Assembly (NCBI GenBank): GCA_029721435.1
Contig: CM056576.1
Span: 115,052,666-115,116,665 of the forward strand
Source of the DNA: Gymnothorax reevesii
Lineage: Eukaryota; Chordata; Actinopteri; Anguilliformes; Muraenidae
Length of the DNA: 64,000 nucleotides
Direction: 5' to 3'
How positions within the stretch are numbered: position 1 is the stretch's first letter; each line of letters begins with the position of its first letter. Positions 1-10,599 of this stretch are shown in pieces. The position numbers and the translations under genes are program-made. The notes under the pieces are model-generated. The model was not told the origin of the DNA, did not search any database, and worked only from the letters and a program-made list of their open reading frames with translations.

Positions 1-870
1 TAGTATGGAGCGATCTGATGCAACCTGGGACTGTGCACAATCTGGAGTTAACAACACGTCCTCTTGTGCCTGTCTCAACCAGATACAATTTAAAGTGTTT
101 CATAGGATCTATTACTCTGAATACAAGCTATCAAAAATTTACCCTGATGTTGAGGACAGATGTGTGCGCTGTAAGGCAACCCAAGCAGATATGGCACACA
201 TGTTTTGGAGCTGCTCAGAATTAGCAACCTTTTGGTGATATGTTTGTAATACTCTTAATAATGCATTTAATACTAAAGTGATACCCTCTGCAGAAATGGC
301 CATTTTTGGAGTACTAATTAATGAGTCTTTATTGGCCACTGACAGGAAGAATGCTTTTGCCTTTACCTCCCTTATAGCCCGTAGGAGAAGAGCTCTAGAG
401 TGGAAATCTCCAGATCCACCAAAAGCATCTGTTTGGCTTTGCAATCTGATGTTTTTCCTGAAATTAGAAAAAGTGAAATATTTTACCAGAGGATCAGTTA
501 GGAAGTTCTGTAAGATATGGGACCCCTTAATTCGGTACTTTGATAGATTCACCATTCTCCCATAACACCACACACCCGGTATATTATAATGAATAGTGAT
601 ACAGCCCTCCTTCACCCCCCCCCCCCCCCCCCTTCCCCCTTTCACATTTTCATTATTATTACTCTCAACCCCCACCTTTTTTATGTATGTTTTTATATTT
701 TTATTTTCTCTGTTTATGATGAAGGCAATATGTATGTGGGAAGGGTGGGAGGGAGGGGTTTGGTTGGTTAAAATAAGAAAACAATTCAAGATTTTGTATC
801 TAGAATGTATCCTATACAGTACCTCCTTTCTTGAATATAAATGAATATTAAAAAAATAATAATAATACTT
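1..870 (+). mobile_element. 3' end of an L1/Tx1-type LINE (ORF2 C-terminus and 3' UTR)
   Basis: Bases 5-565 read in one frame as the C-terminal tail of a LINE ORF2 protein. An F-K-V-x-H-R-I-Y-Y motif is followed by a Cys-x2-Cys then His and Cys zinc-knuckle-like pattern ending H-M-F-W-S-C, as in the C-terminus of L1/Tx1-clade reverse transcriptases. One in-frame TGA at 236-238 interrupts the frame and the reading then continues to 565, so this copy is dead. The 3' UTR carries a C-run near 617-632 and ends around 850-870 in an A-rich tail. The element continues beyond the left edge. The clade call rests on motif resemblance. Confidence 0.7.
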
Positions 871-939
871 TTTCACAGCACTGTACATAGGTGGAACCAC
901 TGACTGAATGGACAAACCATGTAAGTTGCTAACTGAGTT

Positions 940-1170
940 AGCAACAACGCTTTTGGGAATCACACCCCTGGACAGCGCACAAATCCATCATAGGCCAAAT
1001 GCACCATTCACTCTCACTCTCATATCTGTGGGCAATTTTCCAATTAGCCTGATTTTGGACTGTGGGTGGAAACCCATGAAAAGGCCCCAGGGTAGAATCA
1101 AATCCCTGACCTTCTTGTTGTGAGGTGGTAGTACTACCCACTGTGCCACCATTCTGCCTGCTGCTCAAGA
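940..1170. repeat. Dispersed fish repeat, copy 1
   Basis: Non-coding dispersed repeat with the phrases typical of a very common teleost repeat: ctggacagcgcacaaatcc, then ggactgtggg, then a segment ending in ctacccactgtgccacc. A second copy lies at about 48040-48350, the same distance from a related V gene, so it was duplicated together with that gene. Family not assigned. Confidence 0.6.
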
Positions 1171-1254
1171 AAATGAAAAGCATTGTGGCAGGTCAAACAT
1201 AATCTTTTCTCAGTGGTGTACTTATGCGTTGCTCTTTCGTTTCAGGTAGTGTCA

Positions 1255-1292
1255 GGTTTTTGTACAAAGTTTATGTGTTTCCTGTCACTGTG
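1255..1292 (-). other. 23-type RSS of V1
   Basis: On the minus strand the V exon is followed by heptamer CACAGTG (1292-1286), a 22-bp spacer and nonamer ACAAAAACC (1263-1255). Both motifs match the consensus RAG recombination signal. Confidence 0.93.
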
Positions 1293-1985
1293 GGCTGCAG
1301 GGCACAGTAGTACAGAGCAGAGTCTCTCACTTCAGCAGAGGAGATCTCCAGATGCACATGGTTATTTTTATCTTCATGTATTACAGCAAAGCCTCCTTTC
1401 TCTTCCCTCTCTTTGTACATGTTTATTGAGATGATGAATTCAGGTTTTGAATTGGAATATTGTCGATACCAGTGAAGATCATCCCCTCGCCTTGAAGAAT
1501 TGTAGTTGCATGACAGTGTGACACTGCTGCCGTCATATGCATAGGTTAATTTCGCTAGTGATGTGATGCCATCCTGAAAACTGTGACCTGCAAAACATAT
1601 TGATACATTTTTTGCATTAATTGTGTCCTATTCAGAGTTCATTTATTCAGATTGGAAATAAAAACAATATACTGTATATGCAATCCAGATGCAATTTAGC
1701 CATTGGTAACACTTTCGATTGCATTGAATATAGTCACACTCAATGATGCAGCAATTACTCAATTATATGCTGTTTTAATTAAAACTATGTTCTACTGATG
1801 TTATCTTTACTCCCATATTAATGTCTTGTTATAAAGATTGTTGAGTGTATCTGAAAACAAGTTTTGTTAACTAACTGACACGCAAGCAGTGTTGAAGAGT
1901 TAATAAAATAAAACCCTATAGATGAAATAATTATTGGATACCACTTACCCACCCCTGTTGCAAGTAGAAGTAAATACAGCAGCAT
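1293..1985 (-). CDS. V1: TCR alpha/delta variable segment, family A
   Basis: Functional-looking V segment that would supply the variable domain of a T-cell receptor alpha or delta chain. Leader exon 1985-1949 (37 nt) begins M-L-L-Y-L-L-L-L and ends in phase 1 before a GTAAGT donor. The V exon 1587-1293 follows a CAG acceptor and is open throughout. It begins G-H-S-F-Q-D-G and keeps V-T-L-S-C-N-Y, H-W-Y-R-Q-Y and D-S-A-L-Y-Y-C-A-L-Q-P, that is Cys23, Trp41 and Cys104. Closest relative in the window is V8 at 48512; the surrounding DNA is duplicated too. A CTCC-rich box lies about 130 bp upstream of the ATG. Alpha versus delta cannot be decided without J/C context. Confidence 0.93.
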
Positions 1986-2115
1986 TATGACAGCTGCCAG
2001 AAAGGGCTGTTTTTCAGAAATACAGACTTCGAAGACAACAAAAAATGAACATACCCTGAACTCTGACTATTTTTCAGGTAACCACCAGGTAACCACCCTC
2101 AGTCACTGAATATTA

Positions 2116-2125
2116 AGCCCCTCCC
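2116..2125 (-). promoter_or_regulatory. Upstream GGAGG-type box of V1
   Basis: Plus-strand agcccctccc, about 130 bp 5' of the V1 start codon, at the same place as a matching box upstream of V8. Putative promoter element inferred from conservation only. Confidence 0.35.
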
Positions 2126-2299
2126 AGGGTTGTTCAACACCCATGATGAGCACTGTTAGAATATATTAATTGTTTCACAGTGACATAACTGACCAGCAAA
2201 ACAGGCTCCACTAAATTAATATGCTATTTCCAGCATTATCGCACAAAATTTTACCCCATCTTCATTTTTTTTTTTTTTTTGCAATTCACCTATTCCTGA

Positions 2300-3040
2300 T
2301 TAATGGTTTGGAAAAAAAGCTGCACATTTATATTTACTTTTGTGAAATAATGAATATCTTATACGGTGGACTTTTCCGTAGAACTTTGCAAAAATGTTTT
2401 ATTTTGCCTCATAATTTCATACATAGTACATTGTATCCATAGTTTTTTCTCTGCTTCTGATATTGCTTGTCACTGTTGCTGAAGTTATTCGAATTTGGGG
2501 ATCATCAAACGTGAAACAGTGACATCTGGTGCATATTTAAGCTATTGCCGTACATACAGAATTTTTTTTGCTCTTGGATGCAAACTGCTTCGACTACGAA
2601 AAACACAAGTAAAATATCAGAAGTAAAACAAATTCTAATTTCTTTCATCATGCTTTCTATGATTTCATCATAAATTAAGATGAGTTTAATTCCTGGTGTT
2701 AATTTTTTTCTTTCAAAGTTTAAATTTAAGTTGCCTAATGCACGATTATGAATGCAGAATAGTTAGTTATTAAGAAACACCTGTCCTGGGAATGCAGATG
2801 AAAATGAGTTTCAAGCTATTTCTAATGAATTATATAAGCAGTGTTTCTTTCCTTATAACCATCTACCATGATTTTAATTATTTAATTAATTATTATTAAA
2901 TTATCGAATTTAATTATCGATTTTAATTATCGCATCATGTGTGATGTATCTGGTGACATAATCTCTCCGCATTTCTCAAAAAAGATCAGGTGGAAAATAA
3001 TCATTATGGAAATAGAATCCAAACATATATATTGAGTTGG
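2300..3040. other. Intergenic DNA, no gene seen
   Basis: AT-rich DNA with short tandem taatt-like runs near 2875-2930. I see no V exon, RSS or recognisable transposon protein here. Confidence 0.5.
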
Positions 3041-3044
3041 CCCT

Positions 3045-3252
3045 CTTCCAACTTTTTCAGATGTGTTGCTGCCAACAAATTCAACATGAGCTAATATTTT
3101 TCAGAAAAAAGTGAAATGTCTCAGTTTCAACATCTGATATGTTGTCTATGTTCTATTGTGAATAAAATGTGAGTTTATGAGATTAGTATATCATGACTTT
3201 CTTTTTTATTTACAATTTACACAGCATCCAAAATTTTTTGGAATTGGGATTG
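3045..3252. mobile_element. Tc1/mariner right-end relic
   Basis: Carries the non-coding tail phrases of the Tc1-like elements in this window (tctcagtttcaacatctg, gttctattgtgaataaaatg) and ends in a degenerate terminal repeat, gaattgggattg, followed by TA. No transposase sequence remains. Confidence 0.6.
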
Positions 3253-3960
3253 TAAATGGACATCTTAACTGAAAAAAAAAAGAAATGACAGTTTTGTTTA
3301 TGACATGCAGCGCATTAGTCCGGGAGAATTCTTCCTTTGAATCACAGAATGCCATAAATCACTGATTGGACAGTGTTTTACTGAGAGGTTGTGCCTCCAG
3401 CCCCCTCCCTATCCACATTCCTCACACCTTTCCCTGTCACAATATTTAGCAGCGCCTGCAGCTCACGAACGACTAGCTGCAGGTAATGGCATTTAAGGCG
3501 GCCTTAGATGCCGTGTATTTGTCTTCCTACTGCTGGTCAGTAGTGATTGTCAAATGAAGCCTCATGAATCACTAAGGCTTTCCAGCCCATTGCTTCACCA
3601 AAAGGTTCAGTATTCAAGGCCTCAATGAAACACTGAATGCTGCCATCTGCTGGGGAAAGAACATATGACAGTCAATGAACAGTATCATGACTTGAGCTGA
3701 AATGTATGAAAAACTTTGGTGTGCAATCACAATAAACGATGGATGTTTCTATAGTATGTGCATGTGTAAGTATATGGACGTATTTGTGTAAGCATATTTG
3801 TTCATAAATAAAATAGCAATGAAACCATCACAAGACTTTGCTTTTTTAAATAATTTTTATTCAAAAACACAAGTTTTTCACGTGTGCTTGGGCTGAGACA
3901 GTTTCTCCTTCCGGACAATATTTCTCCAGCCTTTTCACACGGAACTGAAGATGCCAAGGA
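3253..3960. other. Intergenic DNA, no gene seen
   Basis: Includes a stretch near 3540-3660 (tgaagcctcatgaatcac, gctgccatctgctgggg) that resembles short hAT-derived repeats of fish, but no ends could be defined. Nothing coding seen. Confidence 0.4.
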
Positions 3961-3969
3961 ACATTACCA

Positions 3970-4870
3970 TGTTATGGCAAACTTGTACAAGCCTGGATAC
4001 TGAGTTTGAGTCTGTTCCAATACAGCAGTGGATCCTCTGCTCTTCCAATGTTAACTTCTGCTATATATCGATCCACTTCCACTGTTACAGCCGCCACCGC
4101 ACTTGAGCTGCTCCTGCTGCTACTGATAGACTCATCCAGTGGCTGCCAAAGTCCACCTAATAACAATATTTGGAGGGGAGGGGAAGAAGTAATTCAGTAA
4201 TTCAGCTGTTCAAACCAACATCATAATCCGAAGAATACATTGGTAAGGTCACTTACTATTACTTGCAGATGGATCCAGAACGGCGTCTTGTGGCTGGTTT
4301 GAGGCGGCAGGTGAAGGTTCATTCCTTATTAGGGTGACACATTTATTTTTTAGGTGGTTTTCCAAGGAGTTTCTGAAGGACTTTGAAATCCAAGCTTCTT
4401 GTATCTTGAATCTAGTTGCGTGAGACTGACGGCCGCCGCCTTCTGGACCTGCTCTTTGGCCTTCTCCATGGCCTCCCGGTATTTAATGTCTACCATTGCC
4501 TTCAGAGACTGAGGGTGAAAAGGTGAGTTGTTATGATTATCCTACATAAAAATGAGCAACTTGGCTCTGCTCACACACTACTTGGGAGAAGATAGTTGGG
4601 ATCCAGCACATGCATAAGCTCCCTGAACCCCACATCTTCCACAGTGGAGAATGGCTGGGAGTCCTTAATAATCACGTTCATCAGGGCCTGATCCACCATC
4701 GCTTTTCTCGAATCTGAAACATTTTATGCTGCTGAATTGTAGGAACTGAACACATGATTTTGTCAACATGCAATATTTAATCTTACTTATTGTGGTATCT
4801 GGCTCGTTGGAAGGCTGGGCATGCTCATGCAGTGCTCTGCAGTGGTAAAGCATGGAGGACATATTGTTGC
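3970..4870 (-). mobile_element. hAT (ZBED-like) transposase remnant
   Basis: Minus-strand pieces of a hAT transposase in collinear order. Near 4730-4570: residues K-A-M-V-D-Q-A-L, then K-D-S-Q-P-F-S-T-V-E-D-V-G-F and L-D-P-N-Y, the usual N-terminal block after the BED finger. Near 4500-4370: a helix ending L-D-S-R-Y-K-K-L-G-F. Near 4110-3980: E-V-D-R-Y-I-A-E and A-E-D-P-L-L-Y-W, the C-terminal dimerisation block. The catalytic core is missing or unreadable and frames shift between blocks, so it is inactive. The Harbinger element begins about 10 bp beyond it and may have split it. Element ends not identified. Confidence 0.65.
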
Positions 4871-5285
4871 TATACCTCAGGGCCCGTATTCACAAAGCAT
4901 CTTAGCCCTAAAAGTAGGTCCTAATTGCTGGATTTTGGAGAAACTCCTAAAAAAAATGAGCATGTCAGTTGTAAATTTAGGACTCCTTATTATTTTTACT
5001 AACTGTTATTCACAAAGCATCTTTAGTAGCTTTAGTAGCCTAAAAGTAGCTCCTAAGTCTATGAGAGCTTAAAGTAGTCAAGAGGACTCCTAACTCGTTA
5101 AACCTATTCAAAAAGAATCGGAAAATGGCTGCTGCTGTTGACGGAATGACTTGAAAATTCTGAATGATGCCCAGTTGTTGAAAAGAAATTGGATCGACCG
5201 TGAAAGGATTTTATTTGTTTATTTGTTGAGGGAGAGAATTACATCACCAACCATGAGAAGCAACCCAAATTAGCCCCGAAATAAA

Positions 5286-5700
5286 ATGTTTGACAACACT
5301 TCGGTACTTGGCCACCAGAAAAATGCAACTTTGCAATGCGGACAATTTAGGGATTTCATAGTCATCTGTCAGTCGCTCAATTCACAAACAATCATTGCGC
5401 TCAGTGAACCTTTCATCATCCGACAGTCAATCCGGTTTCACATCTCAGGTGTGCCCGGTATCATCGGTATTATTGACAAGACCCATATTTGAATTATTTC
5501 TCCGACCAAAGATGAAGAAGTATTTGTAAAAAGAAAAAAGTTAATTCCATCAACACCCAGATAGTATTTGATGCTGAATACAATATTTTGGACATTGTCG
5601 CGAAATGGCCAGGATCCATGCCCGCACGACTTGGATTTTAATGTAACGCTGCCTATGCCAATTATTTGACAGGTATTATGTGCCTGCGGGATGTCACTTG
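5286..5700 (+). pseudogene. HARBI1-type transposase fragment
   Basis: Reads R-F-H-I-S-G-V-P-G-I-I-G-I-I-D-K-T-H-I at about 5430-5490, matching the first catalytic region of the Harbinger DDE transposase, where the family has G-x-I-D-G-T-H. A stop follows at once. After it, shifted frames give recognisable family text (F-D-A-E-Y-N-I-L-D-I-V and A-K-W-P-G-S). The rest of the catalytic domain is lost. The ATG at 5286 is just the first in the open frame, not a proven start. Confidence 0.75.
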
Positions 5701-5881
5701 CTCGGGGACAGTGGCTTTAGTGCTGTACCTCCTCCTGCTATGCATGAATTAATTTATCAGGCTGTTGAGCGAGGGTTACATTTAATAGATCATCATAATA
5801 ATACCAGCCTATGTCATATTTTGCATACATATTTAAATTGTTGGCTATAATTTACAAACCAATCTTAGTATGCGTTCCTGT

Positions 5882-6163
5882 CTAAATGATAGCCAGATTA
5901 TAGGCTGCAATCTCGGACCTCCCCTGTGATTGCAGCCCATACCACCACTTCTCGCAGTCTTCTGCCGTCGGAGACACTGAGGGGAATCCAGCATTGATTT
6001 GTATGCTGATATTATCCCTCGCATCCAGCTTGGCTATGCTGTTCACCCCCGAGCCAAATTTCCCTTTGATTACCTGCTTTCGCTCCAGCACCAACTGGGC
6101 CAGCAGCAGTAACTGGTCGTAGCTCCAGTTGGGCTTTCGCGTCCTTTTCAAACTTTCATCCAT
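5882..6163 (-). CDS. SANT/Myb-like DNA-binding protein of the Harbinger element
   Basis: 93-residue ORF starting M-D-E-S-L-K-R-T-R-K-P-N-W-S. It has the three-helix Trp pattern of the Myb/SANT-like partner protein of Harbinger elements: W-S-Y-D-Q-L-L-L-L at residues 13-21 and E-K-W-W near residues 71-74. In this family the protein binds the transposon ends and brings in the transposase. It is shorter than usual and lacks a long C-terminus, so it may be truncated. The opposite-strand layout to the transposase fits the family. Confidence 0.6.
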   Translation of the reverse strand: MDESLKRTRKPNWSYDQLLLLAQLVLERKQVIKGKFGSGVNSIAKLDARDNISIQINAGFPSVSPTAEDCEKWWYGLQSQGRSEIAAYNLAII

Positions 6164-6742
6164 GACAGTTTAGGGCAAACAAACTTGAACGGCTCGACAT
6201 TTAAAGGATCGCAAAATATTCACATTGGGTAATGAGTTGCCAATCATTGGGGAAAATGATGCGTTTTATTATTGACTCGTTTTATGCAATTGTGTTTTTA
6301 CAACTATCTCTTTCCTATGTATGTTTATTTGCCTAGAGCGTGATATGTGGGGACTGCGTGTAGTGCATTTACAGGAGTGCTCAACAATTTATTATTTATG
6401 GGACAAACCAGCTGCTTGGAGTATTTCCTCATTTTTTTAACTTCATGGGTTGTATGTGGCATATTTTTTTCAGTGGGCTGCCATGCCACCAAACAACCAA
6501 TCACCGTGCTCATTGTCCCAAGACTCGTACATGAGAATTGGCGTCATCCGCAGCAACGGAGATTTACTCCCACCTATCTCAGAGCTACTCCTAATCTAAG
6601 AGTTACCAGTTTTCTGAACTAAAAGTTGCTCTCAGCGGCTTTTTGAATAACATTTAAGATTTTACTCCGACATAAAATATTTTAGCACGACTCAGGAGTA
6701 CTCCTAGCGGTAAGATAAGATGTTTTGTGAATACGGGCCCAG

Positions 6743-8440
6743 CTCTTTATCACACAGCAAGCACCTCACCTTTAATAAAATCATCCATATTATGACAGAT
6801 AGTTCACTGTGTGGCAAGTATACAATATTCACTGTATTATGAAACCTTTTTACACATACAAATCTTATTATGAGCGGTCAACTCAAAATACTCCCATACA
6901 GATGAGGACTCCCTTTTTCTTGCTGCTCCATCTGTGAGAAGGGGATTTGTCGCTCAAGAAACAAAAATAGAACTGATTGGAACGTAAATGCACTTAATGG
7001 ATTGTTGCAAAAAAACTCTCTCCATAATATATATGCACCATTACATAAATTCATCATTACCTATCACCAGCCTTTTTAAACAAATACAACACATCTGAGT
7101 TATGAAGCTCAAAATTGTTGTACATACTTCTCTTAAAAAAACGTGTTATCTTTGCAAGCCCTGTTGTAAACCTGTAGCTCCCCAGTCACCTCTTTACAAA
7201 CACGTGTCAAAGTGATGTCTCAGCTTATTATGTGACTGCAGAAGAAGGTGCACACACCAAACACAGGAGTGACATTATTTAGAAAACGGAATAACTGACT
7301 CTCTCACGTCAGTGCCCTACAATGGGGAAAATAATAATAATTATTATTATCATTAGTATATAATAAATAATACTGTTATGGCCCCAATTTGTTATTACAT
7401 TTACAACGCAACAGCAAGGGATGACAGACACAATTTAAAACTTAAACACATTTAATGAACAGACAAAGACTAACACTAACCTACAACTAATGACCAAGAT
7501 TGATTATTTGCAAAACAGAAATATTTACAGTCACTTGGTGATGTCCTGGGTGAGGAAACTGCTCTAACACAGGCAAACGATTTTGGCATCACCCATGCCA
7601 TTTTGAGTAAGAATATCTCAGTAACTACAAATATAACCCTGCAGCTTTTTTCTGCAGTGATAGAAGACAGATGGAACTGTCTTTTAGAAAAAGTTTGGGT
7701 CTCTGGCACCTGTCCCACATGGAGATTTTTGCCACCAAAAACAGCCAATTAAAAATCTCGTCCAACTTTGGGAGCTCATATTTTCCGAACTGAGGTATCT
7801 AGAAACCTTCAGTTTGCTAAGTTATCACACAAGTTTGTGTAGATTGGAACCCACGGGTATCAGAACACTTCTGTGCAGTATTTCTAGTACCTTTAAGGCC
7901 CCAAACCCCACTCGCGAGTAGGTTTTTCTTAATTTTTGGCATTTTTAGCAAGCCCCCATGGCCTGCAGAGTGTAGGGAAACACCTGGGGATGTTTGTGGA
8001 GCACTAGCTACATGCAGAGGCCTTGTATACCAACTTACTGCTCTCTGATATGTCTGGAGGCTGAGAATTAATCACTTAAAGATGCAAAAAACTATGGCGA
8101 GGCTTTTCTTGGCTATTTATAGCCCAATTACTGAAACTTTCAGACCCCCACAACTCAGTAACTATTTGAGCTACAAGCCTACAATTTTGCATAGAAAGAG
8201 CTTTTGTGACTATCTAGTGACATACAAATTTAATCCTAATTTGAAAATGGTGTGGCAACCACCATCTGGTGAAACCACACGGAATGACCCCATATCTTGC
8301 GGGCAGTTGAAGGCCCTGCGTTGCATTGAGGCATTGGAGGCCTGCGTTCATCTAATGTGAACGTGATCTCATGTCGGTGACGTGAGTCTCACAGACTGTC
8401 ATAAATCTTCAACACATAACAAAGACTAAATTCTCAAATT
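6743..8440. other. Intergenic DNA, probable unclassified repeats, no gene seen
   Basis: No V exon, RSS or transposon protein recognised. A stretch starting near 7376 (tgttatggcccc) looks like the edge of an LTR or other element, but I could not find its other end. Short ORFs here look random. Confidence 0.4.
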
Positions 8441-8622
8441 AAATGCAGCATATCCTATGAAAGGATTCAGTTCCACTTACCAATGGGGGGAACTATTTTC
8501 AGTTAAATTAATTCTGCAACTGAAAATTGGTGCATAGATTTTGATGAAAATGATAATTGTTTAAAAATGGATGAAAGTTACATATGCTCAGTATTTGAAT
8601 AATCTAATGTGAAGTTCTGTTA

Positions 8623-8660
8623 GGTTTTTGTCTGGAGTTTATGGATTTCCTGTCACTGTG
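8623..8660 (-). other. 23-type RSS of V2
   Basis: Heptamer CACAGTG (8660-8654), 22-bp spacer, nonamer ACAAAAACC (8631-8623) read on minus. Consensus in both motifs. Confidence 0.93.
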
Positions 8661-9590
8661 GGCCTCAGGGCACAGTAGTACACTGCAGAGTCTGCCACTT
8701 GAGCAGTCAAGATCTCCAAATCCACGCGTTTGTTGTCTTTATTATTTGCCACAAGAAACTCTCCTTTTTTAACTTGTGTATTTAGAGTTCCCACCACCTC
8801 GATGATCAATTCAGGTTTGGATTTGGAATACTGGCGATACCAGCATAGATAGTTTGCAGCTGTGTATGTGCATGAGAGATTTACACTGTTTCCCTCCACA
8901 GCATGCACTTCTTTAGCTGTTGGTGTAATTACATCCTGAATGCTGCCTTCTGTGGAAGAAATGCAAAATAAAGTTTTATTGCTGATTACATGAATTTTAT
9001 CTAAAATGTGATTCAGTGTGACAATAATTCAGAAAATGTACTTAATGATTTGTATTCACAGTATATAATAATGATCAAGAAGACAATTTTCCTTAAATTA
9101 GACACACAATGAAAAACAAGCATTCAAGGAATTCATAGTCTTGCCCAACAGCCAGAAATTTATGTCATGCTGTGAGGTCAGGCCAAGGTGTTTACATGTG
9201 AAAGATGAGTGAAATTGGTCGATTGGTTCTGGACATATCTGCCCAGAAACACGCATACACAGACAGACAGACAGACAGACTCACAAGGCGATTACAATAG
9301 TATCCCTCCGGGGGCTCGACTGATAATTTTTTTTTTCTGCAAAGTTAAGCAATAACCAATGCTAATACTTATAATTATGTTTTGTGGGACTGGCGTTCAT
9401 TGTTTATGTCTTCTTCATGACAACAACAAAAAAAAAAGATACATTTTACTCAGTTCTGCTTGAAACTGTCAGCCAGGCTAAAATCTGGGCTTTAAAAAGC
9501 TGATGTAGAAGAAATCAGCATCACAGATGGAAAAATGCAGGATTACTTACCTATCTTTGCTAAAAAGAGAAGAAATAAGCAGTGCAGCAT
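8661..9590 (-). CDS. V2: TCR alpha/delta variable segment, family B
   Basis: Leader exon 9590-9551 (40 nt, M-L-H-C-L-F-L-L-F-L-A-K-I, GTAAGT donor, phase 1). The V exon 8949-8661 follows a CAG acceptor and is open. It reads E-G-S-I-Q-D-V-I-T at the start, N-L-S-C-T-Y for Cys23, Y-L-C-W-Y-R-Q-Y around Trp41, and Y-Y-C-A-L-R-P at the end. The Cys just before Trp41 is an extra one; its sister V10 at 57195 has Tyr there. FR3 is short, which makes the exon 289 nt like V10. A CTCCTCC box lies about 100 bp upstream. Intact by eye; alpha or delta undecided. Confidence 0.92.
9259..9280. repeat. (CAGA)n microsatellite
   Basis: About five uninterrupted CAGA units inside V2 upstream DNA; absent from the matching V10 flank. 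Confidence 0.85.
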
Positions 9591-9690
9591 TATCCTAGCG
9601 ATGTGAAAGAAATTTGGGTTTGAAATGCAGATGGAACCCTTTGACTACCCTCGTATCTCTGAAGGGAAACTTCTTGCTTATTGACTGTGT

Positions 9691-9700
9691 AGCTCCTCCC
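9691..9700 (-). promoter_or_regulatory. Upstream GGAGG-type box of V2
   Basis: Plus-strand agctcctccc about 100 bp 5' of the V2 ATG; minus reads GGGAGGAGCT. Equivalent boxes are found upstream of most V leaders in the window. Function inferred. Confidence 0.4.
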
Positions 9701-10599
9701 CAAGGCAAAAGGCCTTACCTGCAGTCACATGCTCTGTGGTTTGGAGGGAAGTTTCAGTTATTTTTTTTTTCTTCAGAAATTATAATCTAGACAATTGGGC
9801 CACATCTAAAATACTGTATCCATCTCAATATATGAAACCTTTCCCTCCAATCAATCAATCAATCAATCAAGCAATGAAAAAAAAGACATGACTTCAAATC
9901 AGGTAGATAGAGCAAATTAAAGCTTGGAGGGGAATTCCTTTTTTAGAATTTACACTTGAAAGAATAATGCTTGATATCTCTCCACAATAACACACCTAAT
10001 GCTTCATGGCAGCTGAAAATAGTGAAAGCAGAGAATATACCTTTAAGCTAATGATTGGTCTTAACTGATTTTTAATTATTTATCTAAATCAGTATAATGT
10101 GAATTCCTAAAACACATTAAGTGCAGGCTAGATAACCTGCATTACAGGGTGTGCAAAAAGCAAATGTGGAAGTTATTAAAGTACCAGTAACCTACCCCCT
10201 TTTTCCATAAAGTGAGTGAAACTTTTTCTCTGAGCTGAAATCATTATTTAATCACTGCAGCATTGCACAAAGAGTGAAACTGTGTTTAACTACCAATGGA
10301 TCATTCTAATTATTGGAAAACGTATTAATCAAGGAAAATGATTGAAAACAGGTCAGGGCCACATATCAGAGCGATTTTTTTCCCTCTAATTTCAGCCAAC
10401 TAGCCATCACTGGTAATGCTACTGTTGCTTATTTGTAGTTGCTTGAAATTTATCAGCATTTTGTAAGGCAGATTGAATTTCCAAGCATATGGTATGATAT
10501 AAAATAAAATAAAAGAAAATGTTAAAAATAATGTCAGATATATACTTTTTGTTATGCCAAAGAGGACACTACTCAAATCACAGAGTGGAAATAATTTTT

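Larger units (their letters stand above)
940..2300. repeat. Segmental duplication block A1 (pairs with 48040-49520)
   Basis: The dispersed repeat, RSS, V exon, intron, leader exon and upstream flank to the T-run near 2264-2280 occur in the same order at 48040-49520. Matching landmarks outside coding sequence include gtcaaacataatc before the RSS, tcactcaatgatgcagca in the intron, and attaagcccctcc upstream of the leader. This shows whole-unit duplication, not exon similarity alone. Confidence 0.85.
4881..6739 (+). mobile_element. PIF/Harbinger DNA transposon with TIRs
   Basis: The two ends are inverted copies: GGCCCGTATTCACAAAGC at 4881 and its complement, with small differences, ending at 6739. 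A 3-bp target duplication CAG flanks them (4878-4880 and 6740-6742), as expected for this superfamily. Inside are both typical genes, a broken DDE transposase on plus and a SANT/Myb-like DNA-binding ORF on minus. The total of 1859 bp is short for an autonomous element and the transposase has stops, so this copy is dead. Confidence 0.85.

Noticed and set aside
139..963. 274-residue minus ORF at the left edge
   Set aside because: Lies antisense to the LINE ORF2 tail and crosses its C-run and 3' UTR; no domain recognised.
1183..1434. Plus-strand ORF across V1 (and similar plus-strand ORFs over other V exons, e.g. 27446-27709, 45190-45471)
   Set aside because: Antisense shadows of the V exons; the minus strand has splice sites, Ig-fold residues and RSS.
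9259..9280. Regular short repeats (also 22190-22245, 49527-49596) as possible CRISPR-like arrays
   Set aside because: Simple microsatellites without spacers, and the window is vertebrate.
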